Shown piece after piece: positions 1-6,758 of a stretch of DNA of 7,375 nucleotides (the first letter of the stretch is position 1; each line of letters starts with the position of its first letter). This stretch comes from Muribaculaceae bacterium (GTDB lineage: Bacteria; Bacteroidota; Bacteroidia; Bacteroidales; Muribaculaceae): contig JAFZSS010000116.1 in assembly GCA_017619255.1 (NCBI GenBank), forward strand, positions 1 to 7,375, in the 5' to 3' direction. The notes beneath the pieces are model-generated. The model was given only the letters and a program-made list of their open reading frames with translations. It was not told the DNA's origin and ran no database searches. The translations under genes and the position numbers were made by a program.

Positions 1-507
1 ACCACCGACCTGGTAGTGAATTTTGCCGATGTGCGCAAGCTCATCTACAGCACTGATGTGTATGTGATTGACTTGACCTATGACGGCCAGACCCGCAAGG
101 CTGTCCTGAAGGACCTTCAGTTCCACCCCGTCAGCGACGCTGTTCTCCACATGGACCTGCTTGAGGTACAAGAGGACAAGCCCGTCGTTGTAGAGATTCC
201 CGTGCACCTCGGGGGTCACGCTGTCGGTGTTAAAGCCGGTGGTAAGCTCTACCTGAGCATGAAGAAAGTGAAGGTTAAAGGCTTGTACAAGGACATTCCC
301 GAGACCATCATCCTCAATGTTGACGAGCTGGAGATTGGCAAGACCATCAAGGTTCGCGACTGCCAATTCGACAACTACGAGCTGGTTAACGCCAAGGATC
401 TGGTAATCGCTGGTGTACGCACTACCCGTGCTGCCGCCAACGCTACCACCGAAGGCGAAGAAGGCGAAGAGGCTGCTGCCGAAGGCGAAGCACCTGCTGC
501 CGAGTAA
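1..507 (+). CDS. rplY: Ribosomal protein L25/CTC (TL5 type), 5' end missing
   Basis: This is a large-subunit ribosomal protein of the L25/TL5/CTC family, which binds 5S rRNA in the central protuberance of the 50S subunit. The frame is open from the first base, so the gene starts upstream. The GTG at 16 is internal, because the frame before it still encodes protein (TTDLVV) and the family N-terminus of some 45-50 residues is missing. Visible family signatures are RKLIYS, the KDLQFHPVSDAVLHMDLLEV region that ends the L25 domain, and then the all-beta C-terminal TL5 domain (EIPVHLGG, VGVKAGGKL, IPETIILNVDELEIGKTI). This makes it the long two-domain form rather than the short E. coli form. The last 20 or so residues are a Glu/Ala/Gly-rich acidic tail encoded by short direct repeats, probably disordered. 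It is followed by pth at 48 bases, a pairing common in bacteria. Identification is secure; only the start is unknown. Confidence 0.95.
   Translation, partial: TTDLVVNFADVRKLIYSTDVYVIDLTYDGQTRKAVLKDLQFHPVSDAVLHMDLLEVQEDKPVVVEIPVHLGGHAVGVKAGGKLYLSMKKVKVKGLYKDIPETIILNVDELEIGKTIKVRDCQFDNYELVNAKDLVIAGVRTTRAAANATTEGEEGEEAAAEGEAPAAE
451..504 (+). repeat. Low-complexity direct repeats encoding the L25 acidic tail
   Basis: The 10-mer GAAGGCGAAG occurs at 451-460, 460-469 and 481-490, and GCTGCTGCC is followed by a related CCTGCTGCC. Together they encode the Glu-Gly-Glu and Ala-Ala/Ala-Glu runs of the L25 tail. The repeats are in frame, so slippage by whole units would only change tail length. Such tails are common in Bacteroidetes L25 proteins; no separate function is implied. 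Confidence 0.7.
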
Positions 508-516
508 TTTTGATGC

Positions 517-539
517 TGACGATGGCCGAGCCATTGTCA
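517..539 (+). other. Intercistronic hairpin between rplY and pth
   Basis: The arms TGACGATGGC (517-526) and GCCATTGTCA (530-539) pair over 10 bp with one G-T wobble and a CGA triloop. The hairpin lies 9 bases after the rplY stop and 16 bases before the pth ATG. No T tract follows it (the next bases are CACAAACC), so it does not look like an intrinsic terminator. It may instead stabilise the rplY 3' end, mark a processing site, or lower pth expression relative to the abundant ribosomal protein; these roles are inferred. The pairing itself is read directly from the sequence. Confidence 0.6.
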
Positions 540-555
540 CACAAACCAAAGACCT

Positions 556-1119
556 ATGAAGTATCTCATTGTTGGCTTGGGAAACATTGGTGCCGAATAC
601 CAGGGGACCCGCCACAACATAGGATTCACAATATTGGATGCACTCGCCGAGGCATCCAATATTGTTTATAGCACGCAACGCTATGGTGCTGTGGCCGAGA
701 TGCGCCTAAAGAACCAGCAACTCGTGCTATTGAAGCCGTCTACTTACATGAACTTGAGCGGTGAGGCAGTGCGCTACTGGATGATCAAGGAGAAAATCGA
801 CCTTGACCACCTGTTGGTCATTGTTGACGATATCGCACTGCCCTTTGGACAGGTACGCATCCGTCCTAAGGGTGCCGATGGCGGTCACAACGGCCTGAAG
901 AGCATTACCGAGATGTTGGGCAGCCAGCAATGGGCACGGCTGCGTTTCGGCATCGGCAACGACTTCCCGCCGGGGGCCCAGGTCGATTATGTGCTGGGCT
1001 ACCCCACCCCCGAGGAACTTGCTGTTCTTCCCGAGCGCGCCAAGGTCGCCATCGATGCCATCAAAGCCTTCTGCCTGTCGGGGGTCACATTTGCGATGAA
1101 CAACTACAATAACAAGTAG
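556..1119 (+). CDS. pth: Peptidyl-tRNA hydrolase
   Basis: Pth cleaves the ester bond between peptide and tRNA in peptidyl-tRNAs released early from ribosomes, recycling tRNA in the cytoplasm; it is usually essential. At 187 residues it has the normal length for the family. All hallmark positions are visible: Asn10 in the opening [10 protein letters not shown], the catalytic His20 in GTRHNIGF, Asn66 in [10 protein letters not shown] (Asn68 in E. coli), Asp91 in VDDIALPFG (Asp93 in E. coli) and Asn112 in GGHNGLKSI (Asn114 in E. coli). The ATG is chosen because the family begins exactly here, with the conserved glycine-rich first strand. No clear Shine-Dalgarno sequence precedes it, as is usual in Bacteroidetes. 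With no promoter-like TAnnTTTG in the 48-base gap after rplY, it is probably co-transcribed with rplY, beyond a hairpin. Confidence 0.97.
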   Translation: MKYLIVGLGNIGAEYQGTRHNIGFTILDALAEASNIVYSTQRYGAVAEMRLKNQQLVLLKPSTYMNLSGEAVRYWMIKEKIDLDHLLVIVDDIALPFGQVRIRPKGADGGHNGLKSITEMLGSQQWARLRFGIGNDFPPGAQVDYVLGYPTPEELAVLPERAKVAIDAIKAFCLSGVTFAMNNYNNK

Positions 1120-1173
1120 TTTCTCGTCCCTAGTCCTTCAGTTGTTAATTGCTAAAGCCTATCATCCAAAGGC

Positions 1174-1713
1174 ATGAAAGAAGTGAGAATCGACAAGTGG
1201 CTTTGGGCCACACGCGTGTTCAAGACGCGCACCATCGCCACCACGGCATGTAAGCTGGGTCGCGTGACAATCGGCGGCATGACAGTCAAGCCGTCCCACG
1301 GCATCAAGGTGGGTGACCGCATCGATGTGCGCAAGCCGCCCGTGACCTACTCCTTTGAGGTCATCGGGTTACTGAACAATCGCGTGGGGGCTAAACTGGT
1401 GCCTCAGTACTTGAAAAATGTCACCAGCGCCGACCAGCTGCGTCTGCTCGAGATGGTGAAAATCGATGGTTTTGTCAACCGCCAGCGCGGTCTGGGCCGT
1501 CCCACCAAGAAGGAAGGACGCGAGTTGCAGGAGTTCACCGATGAAGCCTTTTTCGGTTTCGATGAGCCTGCGGGTGTAAGCGACAACGCACCGGCACTTG
1601 ACGATGATTTTGACTGGGGCGAGGAAGAGAATCCGCTGTGGACTCAAGAGGACGAGGACCGCCTGAATGCGGAAATTGCCCGCCAACAACGCAAGAAAGA
1701 AAGTGGCAAATAA
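1174..1713 (+). CDS. hslR: S4-domain RNA-binding protein, Hsp15/HslR type
   Basis: This small RNA-binding protein of 179 residues carries an N-terminal S4 domain at about residues 4-65. The domain opens with VRIDKWLWATRVFKTRT and continues through KLGRVTIGG and KPSHGIKVGDRIDV. Hsp15 in E. coli binds 50S subunits that still carry a blocked nascent chain on tRNA and helps free them. Similarity to Hsp15 extends past the S4 fold: RPTKKEGRELQEF at 109-121 resembles the basic C-terminal motif RPDKKERRDLLRF of the E. coli protein. Residues 122-179 are additional, strongly acidic in the middle (DDDFDWGEEENP) and basic at the end. E. coli Hsp15 is 133 residues, so this tail makes the protein longer. 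It lies 54 bases after pth with no promoter seen between them, which fits a shared ribosome-rescue theme. The family is clear; functional equivalence to Hsp15 is inferred. Confidence 0.9.
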   Translation: MKEVRIDKWLWATRVFKTRTIATTACKLGRVTIGGMTVKPSHGIKVGDRIDVRKPPVTYSFEVIGLLNNRVGAKLVPQYLKNVTSADQLRLLEMVKIDGFVNRQRGLGRPTKKEGRELQEFTDEAFFGFDEPAGVSDNAPALDDDFDWGEEENPLWTQEDEDRLNAEIARQQRKKESGK

Positions 1714-1734
1714 AATGCTGATTATCAGAGCAAT

Positions 1735-1764
1735 AAAAAGAGACTGTTGCAGCAGCCTCTTTTT
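1735..1764. terminator. Bidirectional intrinsic terminator between convergent operons
   Basis: AAAAAGAG (1735-1742) pairs with CTCTTTTT (1757-1764). An inner CTG/CAG pair lies beyond one A-C mismatch and closes a 6-base loop, TTGCAG. On the + strand the 3' arm ends in six T's (1760-1765); on the - strand the other arm reads TTTTTATT, so either direction can terminate. It sits 21 bases after the S4-protein stop and 6 bases beyond the stop of the convergent nuclease gene. The GC core is only moderate, so efficiency may be partial. Confidence 0.8.
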
Positions 1765-1770
1765 TGTGTC

Positions 1771-4700
1771 TTAATAATACGATTCCTTGACAGAACGGCG
1801 GCAGAAGTCGATGAACCGGCAGTAATTGCAATGCCGGGAATCCTCGGCAGCCTGCAAGAAGCTGTCACTGAATATGGCTTTGATCGTGGCTCCTATCTCC
1901 CCGATGAACTGCTGAGCCACTTCATTGTTCATTGAAAACTCAAACTGCTTTTTATTATACTTCACTCCACTGCTTTTCATCGATGTGATTTTGTAGATGA
2001 CAGGCTGTACCTTGTCCACAGGATGCTCTTTCAAGTATGCATAGCAGTACAGGAAGAGCTGCAGGATAGCCTTGCGCCGCGGGTTTTTGTTGTCATGGTC
2101 CTTGTGTGGATCAAACAGGTCGTTCATCTTGGAGAAAGTCGTCAAGTCCCCGCCGGTCTTGTAGTCAACGATTCGCACCGTGCCATCGGCCAAGCGGTCG
2201 ATACGGTCAGGCATATAAGTGAAATTGAGATGTGCACCACCAATCTCCATGTCCACCATGTCATGTCGTTTCTCACACTCGAGAATAGTAAAGGCGTTCT
2301 TGTTGTCCTCGCCAATGAGTTCCAGGTCATAAGCGAGCACAAAGTTCACATAGCTTTTGATGGTGTCAAGCAGCATAAAGGGCTCGCCCGTGAGCTTGCT
2401 GTCGTCAGTCTTCAGTTGCGCCTCCGGCACATGCAGATAGTGCTTCTTGATATAATAAACCACCGTGGGCTCGAGACGCTTTTGAATGAAGTATTTGATT
2501 TCATCACTCGTGACAGTATGCCCGTGTTTCTCCTCGGGCTTAACGGCATAACATGTTTTGAGAACATCATGAATGATGGTGCCGAATGTCCCGTAATCCA
2601 TGAAATCACTCAATGCGTTGTCATTGTTCAGGCCTTGGGCATAATGCAGATAAAACGACAAGGGGCAAGAGATATAGGTATTGATGGCACTGGCCGACAA
2701 GAACCATTTATCAGCCCACTCACGATGCTGCAGATACATAGCCGTGAGAGCATCCTTACCAGGATTTGGGACCTCGATGTCGATAGGCGAAGATGTCATG
2801 ACGGCAGCATTCATCTCGATGCGCTCCAGATTGACGCCATAGACCTTCTCGAGCTGCGTGATATATCGCGAAGGCTCATTGGCACTGCCATCCAATGAAC
2901 TGGAGTCATAAACCAATGTCACATAGCGGGCACGGTTGAGCAAGCGATAGAAATTGAAGGACACGATGGCTTCCTGCTGCTCGACGGTGGACATGCCATG
3001 GGCACGGCGCATGTAGTTGGGGATAAACGAATTGATGCCGTGACGGCGCGGGAACACACGCTCGTTCATCGACAATACCACCACATTCTCAAAGTCCAGG
3101 CTTCGCGTTTCCAGCAAACCCATAATCTGCAGTCCCTGTAACGGTTCGCCGGTAAAGGGCACCATGGCCGATGAAGCCAGACGATCAATCAGGTAAAACA
3201 CCGTGCTGCGCGACATGGGTCTCCCATTCTGCGTCAGCGAGCCCTTGAGTTGGTTCAGAATATTGATGTACATGACAAGAAAAGCCTGCTGCAAGGGCAG
3301 CACCACGCCGTCTTTCTCATCATTCTCCTCATCAGCGACCGATGTCATCTTCTCCATCAACAAGTTGCAAAATGCCATCAGTTGATCAAGATAATCGGCT
3401 TGCTGGCTCTTCAAATCACCGGCCTGGTTACTATCCATCGCCGGTGTGAACAGGTCATGGAACGACAACTGTGCCAAGTCTCGGGCAGGTACCCTGAAAC
3501 GATTCGTCCTCGACAATTCCACACTCATCGCCAAGGCTTCGCCAGTGAAATAGGTCTTGATGAGGGGATGAGACAAAATATCTTTGACATCCTCACGGTA
3601 ATAGGTCCACACGCCTTGCTCCGGGCTCGCCTGATAGTGCATGCGCGCCACGATGTGCATGAGTGACACGATGCCCGAGCTGCGCAAGGGATAGCCCAAT
3701 GTCACATTGAGGCGCTCCACACCGTGGATCGAGTGTAGCAATGGCACCAACAGGCCCTCGTCGGGCAGTACAATGGCGGTCTCAATGCCTAACATCGATT
3801 TGCCGCCCAGCGCTTTCATGTGAATCAGCTCGTCAACGGCTTGCTTGGCTTGGCCCACATTTGACGGCACGGCCATCACTCGCAGTTGCGGCTCGTGTCC
3901 CTTGACCTGTTCCACGGCCTTTGCATCAAAGCGCCTGCAGTAACTGTCAATGAGTAACGCGCCAGGGTCATGGGGAGCCTTAGCAAGCAAAGCAGATATT
4001 CCGGCATTGTCCCACCAGAAATCAGCATTGCCCTGTTGCTTGAAGTGGTCAAACAATCTGACTTCGGCAGCCGAGAGGACACCGAAACCGACAAACACAA
4101 GCCTGTCATATGGCAGCGGAGCCGAAGGTTTTTCGACCGCCGCTCTCAGTTGGCGTCCCGGCGAAATCACTCCCTTGTCGTCCAAAGCCTGATGGAACAA
4201 GTCATAGATGTGTCCCAGCGCGTTCCACAGACTAACGAATTCCTGTTTGACGACCTCTTTATCAGGAGCAGGAACGGCACCGCCTTGGCCCTTTTCCTGT
4301 TTTCGCTCGAGGCGTTTCTGCCATAAACTTGCCTCGCTGGAGGTATCAAAAAATGCGGTAAACAAGCTCTCGCCGAAGATTTGCTCCACCTTTTCTTTTA
4401 CATCGGCGGTGAGATAGTTGCTGCTCAGGCTGTGCAGGTCATCAAGGTTGCTGTAAATCGCATGGGCATCAGCAAGAGAGCGGTCAATGTCATTGAAGTC
4501 ACCGATGATGAGCTGCGCCCAATAGATGAACTTGTCAAAGTCTTGAGCCCGGTCTCCCATCGCCTGACAATAGGCCTCATAAAGGGCAAATATCATCTCA
4601 ATGTCGGTTGCGACAACACTGTCGGTCAATCGCGTGACCAGCTCGTTGATCGAAATCACCGAGGGCATGAGACGAGGACACTTACCGCTAGTGGCGGCAA

Positions 4701-4824
4701 ATTCTTTCTGCATATAATCGGCAAAGAACTGGCCACTGCGGCGGTTGGGAAAGACAAAACAATAATCCTCAAGATTTGGGGCCCCGATATAGTGACGCGC
4801 CACTTGCAACAAAAAAGGTGTCAT
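1771..4824 (-). CDS. AddB-like PD-(D/E)XK nuclease with degenerate helicase region
   Basis: This 1017-residue protein resembles AddB, the nuclease subunit of AddAB double-strand-break resection complexes. The N-terminus has VFPNRRSG (residues 24-31) where a motor protein would carry Walker A (GxxGxGKT), so ATP hydrolysis here is unlikely. A UvrD-like C-terminal motif survives at 567-592 (IMGLLETRSLDF, LSMNERVFP). The nuclease domain spans about 700-1010: LSASAINTYISCP, the GTIIHDVL motif with His752, then DRIDRL with Asp876 and VDYKTGG with Asp887 and Lys889 as the catalytic set. Cys720 plus Cys999, Cys1002 and Cys1008 match the four-cysteine pattern that holds the 4Fe-4S cluster in AddB-type nucleases. 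The gene begins 35 bases after holB on the same strand with no promoter-like box between, so it is probably co-transcribed. No AddA/UvrD-type helicase gene is adjacent. The family assignment is firm; membership of an AddAB complex is inferred. Confidence 0.9.
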   Translation of the reverse strand: MTPFLLQVARHYIGAPNLEDYCFVFPNRRSGQFFADYMQKEFAATSGKCPRLMPSVISINELVTRLTDSVVATDIEMIFALYEAYCQAMGDRAQDFDKFIYWAQLIIGDFNDIDRSLADAHAIYSNLDDLHSLSSNYLTADVKEKVEQIFGESLFTAFFDTSSEASLWQKRLERKQEKGQGGAVPAPDKEVVKQEFVSLWNALGHIYDLFHQALDDKGVISPGRQLRAAVEKPSAPLPYDRLVFVGFGVLSAAEVRLFDHFKQQGNADFWWDNAGISALLAKAPHDPGALLIDSYCRRFDAKAVEQVKGHEPQLRVMAVPSNVGQAKQAVDELIHMKALGGKSMLGIETAIVLPDEGLLVPLLHSIHGVERLNVTLGYPLRSSGIVSLMHIVARMHYQASPEQGVWTYYREDVKDILSHPLIKTYFTGEALAMSVELSRTNRFRVPARDLAQLSFHDLFTPAMDSNQAGDLKSQQADYLDQLMAFCNLLMEKMTSVADEENDEKDGVVLPLQQAFLVMYINILNQLKGSLTQNGRPMSRSTVFYLIDRLASSAMVPFTGEPLQGLQIMGLLETRSLDFENVVVLSMNERVFPRRHGINSFIPNYMRRAHGMSTVEQQEAIVSFNFYRLLNRARYVTLVYDSSSLDGSANEPSRYITQLEKVYGVNLERIEMNAAVMTSSPIDIEVPNPGKDALTAMYLQHREWADKWFLSASAINTYISCPLSFYLHYAQGLNNDNALSDFMDYGTFGTIIHDVLKTCYAVKPEEKHGHTVTSDEIKYFIQKRLEPTVVYYIKKHYLHVPEAQLKTDDSKLTGEPFMLLDTIKSYVNFVLAYDLELIGEDNKNAFTILECEKRHDMVDMEIGGAHLNFTYMPDRIDRLADGTVRIVDYKTGGDLTTFSKMNDLFDPHKDHDNKNPRRKAILQLFLYCYAYLKEHPVDKVQPVIYKITSMKSSGVKYNKKQFEFSMNNEVAQQFIGEIGATIKAIFSDSFLQAAEDSRHCNYCRFIDFCRRSVKESYY

Positions 4825-4859
4825 TCTATTGAGTGATGTGTGAGAAGTTAGGTGTTGAT

Positions 4860-5990
4860 TTATTTGCGGATGAGGATAGACAGGCGGATGGAGAGGTCGA
4901 ACAGGATGAGCTTTCCGTTAGCGTTCCCGGCGATGTCGGCACTGGCACGGTCCAGCTCACTGACGATGTCCTCAACATTACGCTCGTTGATGAACGGCGA
5001 GAAGCGCGTCGAGAAGGCCTCTTCCTCACGCGTGAGGTAGTTGAGCGCGGGGTTGTGAAGGTTATAGATGAAATTCTCGCGCACCTGTCGCACGGCATAG
5101 GCGAGGAAGCGGCGTGCCTTCTCGCGTTTCATTTCGGCGACAACCTCGCTCCAACTCTTGAGTTTCGCCAGGTCATGCTGGTAGGACAGGCGCATCAGCT
5201 CGATGAAACGCTCACGGAACTCATGGAATTCGCTGCCCGTCTCGACCAGGCGCTCAGCCATCGTGACATTACCGTCGGCGGGGGCGGCAAGCGCCAATGC
5301 GTCCTGCATGTCCATGCCATAGCGGTCGCTCAGGTACTGTGCGATGAGCGGTGTCGACGGCTTGCGCAACTCGATGCGCTGGCAGCGCGACAGGATGGTG
5401 CCCAGAATCCCCTTCTCGTTGTCGCTGACGAGGATGAACTTGCAGTCGTCATAGGGTTCCTCGATGAGTTTGAGCAACTTATTGGCGGCTTCGTCTTTCA
5501 ATTTCTCGGGCAGCCACATGATGAGGACTTTATACTTGGCGGTGTAGGCGCTCAGCGTCATCTTGCGCATGATGCTGTCGGCCTCGCGGACAAAGATTTG
5601 AGGCTGTGCGTTATCGTTTTTCAACAGGCTCAACCATGCCTGATAGTCCTCGACGGGATGCTTGGTGACAAATTCGCGCCACTCGTCGATGTAGTCGTTA
5701 GCGTCACAGGGACTGTTGCTGTCGCCCTTACGGTTAGTGAAGGGATAGGAGTAATGCGTATCCACCTGATTGAACGACTGGTGCTGACGACACATCGGGC
5801 ACACGCCGCACGAGTCGCCATCAACATGGTTCTTGCAGTGCAGATACTGTGCTGCCGCCATTGCCAGGCCCAATTTGGGCACTCCCGGCTCTCCATAAAG
5901 CAACAAGGCGTGCGGCAGACGGTCGGCGTCAATCATGCGCCTGATCTGCTCTATCGCTTGCTCATTACCTAAAACCTCGCTGAATTTCAT
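4860..5990 (-). CDS. holB: DNA polymerase III subunit delta'
   Basis: Delta' is part of the clamp-loader complex that places the beta sliding clamp on primed DNA at the replication fork. The protein has 376 residues and the AAA+ layout: an N-terminal FSEVLGNEQAIEQIRRMI and LPHALLLYGEPG region, a four-cysteine zinc module (Cys52, Cys61, Cys64, Cys67), KTKVL-like core strands ending in LKLIEEPYDDCKFILVSDN, and the SRC motif at 201-203 (LSRCQRIEL). The P-loop position reads GEPGVPKLGLA, with Pro where Gly is normally found before Lys and no Thr/Ser after it. ATP binding is therefore probably lost, as in other delta' subunits. The start ATG is followed at once by the conserved N-terminus and preceded by a candidate promoter about 25 bases away. 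It leads a likely two-gene unit with the AddB-like nuclease. DnaX (gamma/tau) is the main alternative, but it would have an intact Walker A and greater length. Confidence 0.92.
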   Translation of the reverse strand: MKFSEVLGNEQAIEQIRRMIDADRLPHALLLYGEPGVPKLGLAMAAAQYLHCKNHVDGDSCGVCPMCRQHQSFNQVDTHYSYPFTNRKGDSNSPCDANDYIDEWREFVTKHPVEDYQAWLSLLKNDNAQPQIFVREADSIMRKMTLSAYTAKYKVLIMWLPEKLKDEAANKLLKLIEEPYDDCKFILVSDNEKGILGTILSRCQRIELRKPSTPLIAQYLSDRYGMDMQDALALAAPADGNVTMAERLVETGSEFHEFRERFIELMRLSYQHDLAKLKSWSEVVAEMKREKARRFLAYAVRQVRENFIYNLHNPALNYLTREEEAFSTRFSPFINERNVEDIVSELDRASADIAGNANGKLILFDLSIRLSILIRK

Positions 5991-6014
5991 GTTTTTCTTT
6001 GTTTTTTCGGAGTG

Positions 6015-6022
6015 TAAAGATA
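6015..6022 (-). promoter_or_regulatory. Candidate -7 promoter box for holB
   Basis: Read on the - strand this is TATCTTTA, seven of eight matches to the Bacteroidetes -7 consensus TAnnTTTG. It would start transcription near 6008-6011 and give a leader of about 20 bases before the holB ATG. I see no good TTTG -33 box at the expected distance, so the call rests on the single box and its position. Confidence 0.5.
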
Positions 6023-6062
6023 CAACTTTTTCTCCACTTCACCACATGAGTCAATATTTTTT

Positions 6063-6092
6063 TTTGAAGACGGCACGAATGTATTACCTTTG
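6063..6092 (+). promoter_or_regulatory. Candidate promoter for vsr (TTTG, 18 bases, TACCTTTG)
   Basis: The -7 box TACCTTTG (6085-6092) is a full match to the Bacteroidetes consensus TAnnTTTG. The -33 element TTTG (6063-6066) lies 18 bases upstream, close to the usual 19-21, and is the end of a run of nine T's (6057-6065) that may act like an upstream AT element. Initiation would fall only a few bases before the vsr ATG at 6100, implying a near-leaderless mRNA. Confidence 0.65.
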
Positions 6093-6099
6093 CAGAAAC

Positions 6100-6636
6100 A
6101 TGGCCGACAAGATGACACCGGAGCAGCGTCATCGCTGCATGAGCCGAATCAGGGGTCGCGACACCAAGCCTGAATTGGTGGTGCGGCGTTGGCTGTGGCA
6201 CCAGGGATTCCGCTACAGGCTCTATGTCAAGGCGCTGCCTGGGCGGCCCGACATCGTCATGCGCAAATGGAAGACGGTGATTTTTGTCAATGGCTGTTTC
6301 TGGCACGGCCACAAGTGCGGGAACAACAAGCGGCGCCCGTCCACCAACGCGCAATTCTGGAAAGACAAGATTGACCGCAACCGAGAGCGTGACGCCCACA
6401 ACCAGGCTTTACTGCAAGCCGCGGGCTGGAATGTCATCGTCGTCTGGGAATGTCAACTCACACCGCGCCGCCGCCCTAAGACGCTGCGTGAACTGGATCT
6501 GGCATTGAGCCGCATCGTACTGCAACATGCCACTCCCACAGCCAAGCCCTACCCTACTCCCGCCGCAGGCGAAGACCTGCCTATCGCTGCAGAACCGATG
6601 ACAGGGTATGGCTCACATGACCACGACAATGCGTGA
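6100..6636 (+). CDS. vsr: Very-short-patch mismatch endonuclease (Vsr)
   Basis: Vsr nicks DNA next to T:G mismatches that arise when 5-methylcytosine deaminates, starting very-short-patch repair. The start at 6100 (MADKMTPEQRHRCM) matches the family N-terminus; the frame is open further upstream, but only over the promoter region and antisense to holB. Residues align with E. coli Vsr almost number for number: Glu25, LPGRPD with catalytic Asp51, Phe62, GCFWH with Cys66, Trp68 and His69, then His71 and Cys73. Cys118 (VVWEC) completes the Cys66/His71/Cys73/Cys118 zinc site. Position 64 is Asn where E. coli has His64. The 178-residue length exceeds the 156 of E. coli Vsr through a tail from about residue 125 that includes KPYPTPAAGEDLPIAAE and ends in Asp/His-rich residues. 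No cytosine-5 methyltransferase gene lies in the window, although vsr genes usually sit beside one. It is divergent from holB and probably monocistronic. Confidence 0.95.
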   Translation: MADKMTPEQRHRCMSRIRGRDTKPELVVRRWLWHQGFRYRLYVKALPGRPDIVMRKWKTVIFVNGCFWHGHKCGNNKRRPSTNAQFWKDKIDRNRERDAHNQALLQAAGWNVIVVWECQLTPRRRPKTLRELDLALSRIVLQHATPTAKPYPTPAAGEDLPIAAEPMTGYGSHDHDNA

Positions 6637-6758
6637 ATCATCTTAGGACCGATATAGCCGTCACCTTTTTACTCTTTTCATTACCTGCCGACTGATTTGA
6701 ATGATGAGATAAATAAGCATCTCCAAGCCTATGATTTTGAATAGTTAATGGATAAATC

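Noticed and set aside
16..18. GTG as the start of the L25 gene
   Set aside because: The frame stays open to base 1 and encodes family-like sequence, and a large part of the L25 N-terminal domain would be missing, so the gene is cut by the window edge.
2023..2898. A + strand open frame of 291 codons inside the AddB-like gene
   Set aside because: It is antisense to the nuclease domain, whose catalytic and cysteine motifs are intact. It has no promoter and shows no recognisable fold.
5832..5892. Degenerate P-loop in HolB as a sign of a broken gene
   Set aside because: Loss of the ATP-binding loop is normal in delta' subunits; the frame and the other motifs are intact.
4833..5972. A + strand open frame of 379 codons covering almost all of holB in antisense
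   Set aside because: holB has clear conserved motifs on the - strand. The antisense product has no recognisable domain and looks like a codon-bias shadow rich in Val, Leu and Ala.
5935..6099. An upstream extension of the vsr frame adding 55 codons
   Set aside because: It runs antisense through the start of holB and across the AT-rich promoter region. The family N-terminus begins at 6100 and the promoter box lies inside the extension.
6633..6675. A terminator after vsr
   Set aside because: Only a 4-bp GTGA/TCAC stem with a large loop precedes the T-rich stretch; too weak to call.
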